From Sphingomonas hankookensis (lineage in GTDB: Bacteria > Pseudomonadota > Alphaproteobacteria > Sphingomonadales > Sphingomonadaceae), in NCBI RefSeq assembly GCF_001619955.1, contig NZ_LQQO01000063.1, positions 1-64,000 on the forward strand: a stretch of 64,000 nt of DNA, given 5' to 3'. A program made the translations under genes and the position numbers. Below are positions 62,262-64,000 of the stretch, piece by piece. How positions within the stretch are numbered: the stretch's first letter is position 1; every line of letters starts with the position of its first letter. A model generated the notes under the pieces. The model ran no database searches. It had not been told where the DNA came from and worked only from the letters and a program-made list of their open reading frames with translations.

Positions 62262-63095
62262 TCAGTAACGCAGCGCGCGCAGCGTGCGGTAGCTCGTCGT
62301 GATGTCGGGCAGATAGGGCGCAGGCGCCTGGTCGTTCTCGACATAGAAATGGCGGACACCCCGGCTTCCCGGACGGCGGAACAGCGCAGCGAAATCGGTC
62401 TTGCCGGCACCCACCGCGGTCATGCTGCCATCGGCGCGCGCGTCCTTCACATGATAGGCGTAGAGGCGCGGTCCCAGCCGGTCGATCCAGCCGCCGACAT
62501 CCTCGCCGGCATGGCCGACCCAATAGAGGTCGAGTTCGACCTTCACCAGCGACGGGTCGGTTTCCTTGAGCAGCCGTTCGTACAGGCTGACCCCGCCCGG
62601 CTTCACCGTGAATTCGAAGTCGTGATTGTGATAGGCGAAGCCCAACCCCGCCTTGCGCAGGTCGCGGGCGAAGCGGTTGATATTGGGCAATGCCTTCGCC
62701 CAACCGGCTTCGTTGCGATATTCGTCGGTCATGTACGGCAGGATGACCGTATCGGCGCCCAGCGTCTTCGCCATCGCCACCTGCCTGTCGAACGAGCCGA
62801 GCAGCGCGTCATAGCCGATATGGACCGATGGCGAGGTCAGCCCCAGCCGGTCCATCGTCCGCCGCAGCATCTTGTGGTCCATGGCGTCGTACCCGCCGCC
62901 GCCATATTCGACCTCGCGATAGCCGATCTTCGCGATCGACGTCAGCGTCGCGACCGGGTCCTTCTGGAACAGGTCGCGGACGGTGTAGAGCTGGATACCG
63001 ATCTTGCCGATCTGTGCGGCCGACGCGGTACGGGTGGCGGCGAGCGCGGCGACGCCGCCCGCCCCGATCAGGAGGTTCCTGCGATCGATCATCAT
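62262..63095 (-). CDS. Tat-exported sugar phosphate isomerase/epimerase-like protein
   Basis: A 277-residue xylose-isomerase-type TIM barrel. The twin-arginine signal MMIDRRNLLIGAGGVAALAATRTASA is about 27 residues. Barrel motifs are IGIQLYTVRDLF, YREVEYGGGG, FAYHNHDFEF, KVELDLYWVGHAGED and YAYHVKD, with likely metal ligands E (about 64), D (about 201) and H (about 223). Such proteins act on 3-keto sugars in the periplasm. The start overlaps the previous gene's stop as ATGA. Confidence 0.9.
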   Translation of the reverse strand: MMIDRRNLLIGAGGVAALAATRTASAAQIGKIGIQLYTVRDLFQKDPVATLTSIAKIGYREVEYGGGGYDAMDHKMLRRTMDRLGLTSPSVHIGYDALLGSFDRQVAMAKTLGADTVILPYMTDEYRNEAGWAKALPNINRFARDLRKAGLGFAYHNHDFEFTVKPGGVSLYERLLKETDPSLVKVELDLYWVGHAGEDVGGWIDRLGPRLYAYHVKDARADGSMTAVGAGKTDFAALFRRPGSRGVRHFYVENDQAPAPYLPDITTSYRTLRALRY

Positions 63096-63667
63096 GCGCT
63101 GTAGACCTTGTTGACCTTGGAATAGGGAAAGGCGCCGTCATATTCGCCGGGCACCGGCAGATATTCGCGCTCCTGCGTCATGCCGATTTCCGACGTATAA
63201 TAGCCGGCGATGACCAGCTGGCGGAACGCTTCGAAGAACGTCTTGCCGCCGGTGATCCGGTCGTTCATCGCCAGCGTCAGCAGCGCGTCCTGCTGTGCCG
63301 GTGTCGCCTTGGCGGTCGACACGCGGTAATCGGCCATCGACTTCGCCTCGATCGCGTCCAGTCCGGCGAGGATCGGCACGCGCTCGGCCGGATAGGACCA
63401 GTCGGCGAGCAGCTTTTCGATATAGGCCGGCACCCCGGCGGCGATCGCGCCAGGCGTATCGGTGGTCGGCAGCACCCGCTCGCTCAGAGCGGTCATCGCC
63501 GCCCGCTGCACGGGCGTGAACACCGCCACGCTCGGCGGCCCTTCGCTGATGGCGGGCACCGGCGTGGTGACCGGTCCGCTCGCCCCCGCGGCCCGCGCGA
63601 GCGGTGCGTAGAGCGCGGTGCCGAACATCGCCGCGACGCCGGCCAGCGCCGTCCTCCGGTCGATCAT
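63092..63667 (-). CDS. Gluconate 2-dehydrogenase subunit 3-like protein
   Basis: 191 residues with a Tat signal (MIDRRTALAGVAAMFGTALYAPLARA) and the subunit-3 pattern: FTPVQRAAMTALSERVLPTTDTPGAIAAGVPAYIEKLLADW and FFEAFRQLVIAGYYTSEIGM. In multi-subunit sugar dehydrogenases this protein partners the FAD subunit and, through its Tat signal, carries it to the periplasm. Here it is one gene away from the GMC oxidoreductase. Overlaps the DUF1080 gene upstream by ATGA. Confidence 0.92.
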   Translation of the reverse strand: MIDRRTALAGVAAMFGTALYAPLARAAGASGPVTTPVPAISEGPPSVAVFTPVQRAAMTALSERVLPTTDTPGAIAAGVPAYIEKLLADWSYPAERVPILAGLDAIEAKSMADYRVSTAKATPAQQDALLTLAMNDRITGGKTFFEAFRQLVIAGYYTSEIGMTQEREYLPVPGEYDGAFPYSKVNKVYSA

Positions 63668-64000
63668 TTCATCGTCTCCTTCAAATCCTGCGCGATGGCG
63701 GCTTCGGGCAAGGGGCGGACCCAGATATTGCGGAACGACACCGGCGAATCATGGTCCTGCAACTGGATCGGCGCGGCATCGCCATGCGCCGTATATGTCG
63801 CGACCTGCCGCCAGACGGTCGTGCCCAGCATCGCCTGATGATTCTGCACCAGCACCCCGTTCAGGAACGCCGTGACATAGGCCGGCCGCACCAGCGATCC
63901 GTCGGCGGCAAAGCGCGGCCGTTCGAACACGATGTCGTAGCTCTGCCATTCGCCGGGCGCGCGCGACGCGTTCACCAGCGGCGGTTTCCAGCCATAGACC
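63664..64000 (-). CDS. DUF1080 (3-keto-disaccharide hydrolase) protein, 5' part outside the window
   Basis: The visible C-terminal 110 or so residues read YGWKPPLVNASRAPGEWQSYDIVFERPRF, AYVTAFLNGVLVQNHQAMLG and AAPIQLQDHDSPVSFRNIWVRPL, matching the LamG-like DUF1080 domain. Members cleave 3-keto-glycosides. The gene enters from beyond 64000, so length and signal peptide cannot be seen. It overlaps the next gene by ATGA and heads the visible part of the operon. Confidence 0.88.
   Translation of the reverse strand, partial: VYGWKPPLVNASRAPGEWQSYDIVFERPRFAADGSLVRPAYVTAFLNGVLVQNHQAMLGTTVWRQVATYTAHGDAAPIQLQDHDSPVSFRNIWVRPLPEAAIAQDLKETMK

Noticed and set aside
1..64000. CRISPR arrays, prophage or insertion sequences
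   Set aside because: No regularly spaced direct repeats, Cas genes, transposases, integrases or phage genes were seen. The repeats present are palindromic REP-like units scattered singly.

Overview
The window is a contiguous piece of a GC-rich alphaproteobacterial chromosome. It most resembles Sphingomonas or a close relative. The evidence is a TonB receptor/SapC/JmjC-like/flavin-halogenase cluster, the cys operon order cobA-DUF2849-cysI-DUF934-cysH, a single che operon with cheD and two cheB genes, and abundant GC-rich palindromic repeats. All assignments come from reading the sequence and recalling family motifs; no database search was run.

Layout. 0.2-13.7 kb is housekeeping and regulation: ilvE divergent from marR; ybjN-proC; ubiK-like, tspO and tlyA; a small hydrolase; a PIN/AbrB toxin-antitoxin pair; dxs; a merC-zur pair; a PadR-DUF2218 pair with a clear palindromic operator; rarA; and a YjbR-family gene followed by a predicted RNase H-fold protein. 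tRNA-Thr(UGU) follows at 13.75 kb. 13.8-22.4 kb is one leftward chemotaxis operon (mcp, STAS, cheA, cheR, cheB, cheD, cheY, cheW, second cheB, small ORF), mostly joined by 4-base ATGA overlaps. The second cheB has lost its catalytic serine. 22.7-29.2 kb is a rightward carbohydrate-type uptake locus: a TonB-dependent receptor under a LacI-like operator, then SapC, a JmjC/cupin-like protein and a flavin-dependent halogenase. 29.2-31.7 kb holds pilZ, tRNA-Leu(CAA), a DUF805 protein and yifB. 31.8-35.3 kb is the canonical rpmH-rnpA-yidD-yidC-engB block.

35.4-55.1 kb is mixed: exoD-like, GST, hydrolases, YitT, a short soluble PAS/MCP protein, asd, a decayed DUF6402-like gene with a small neighbour, an S9 peptidase, an SH3 protein, a hydroxyacid dehydrogenase, a HIT protein, a glutamine amidotransferase, a glycine-rich lipoprotein, a flavin oxidoreductase, a glycosyltransferase with a hydrolase, SelO carrying an in-frame palindromic repeat, and astD. 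55.1-59.6 kb is an assimilatory sulfate-reduction operon (sirohaem methylase, sulfite reductase, APS/PAPS reductase and two small conserved partners) with a RidA-type gene embedded in it. 60.5 kb to the end is a leftward set of GMC oxidoreductase, a Tat-signal sugar isomerase, a gluconate-dehydrogenase-subunit-3-like protein and a DUF1080 protein cut by the window end. Together these fit a periplasmic 3-keto-glycoside pathway.

The items most worth following up are the serine-less CheB, the repeat inserted in selO, the halogenase/JmjC pair tied to a TonB receptor, the broken DUF6402-like gene, and the 3-keto-glycoside cluster.
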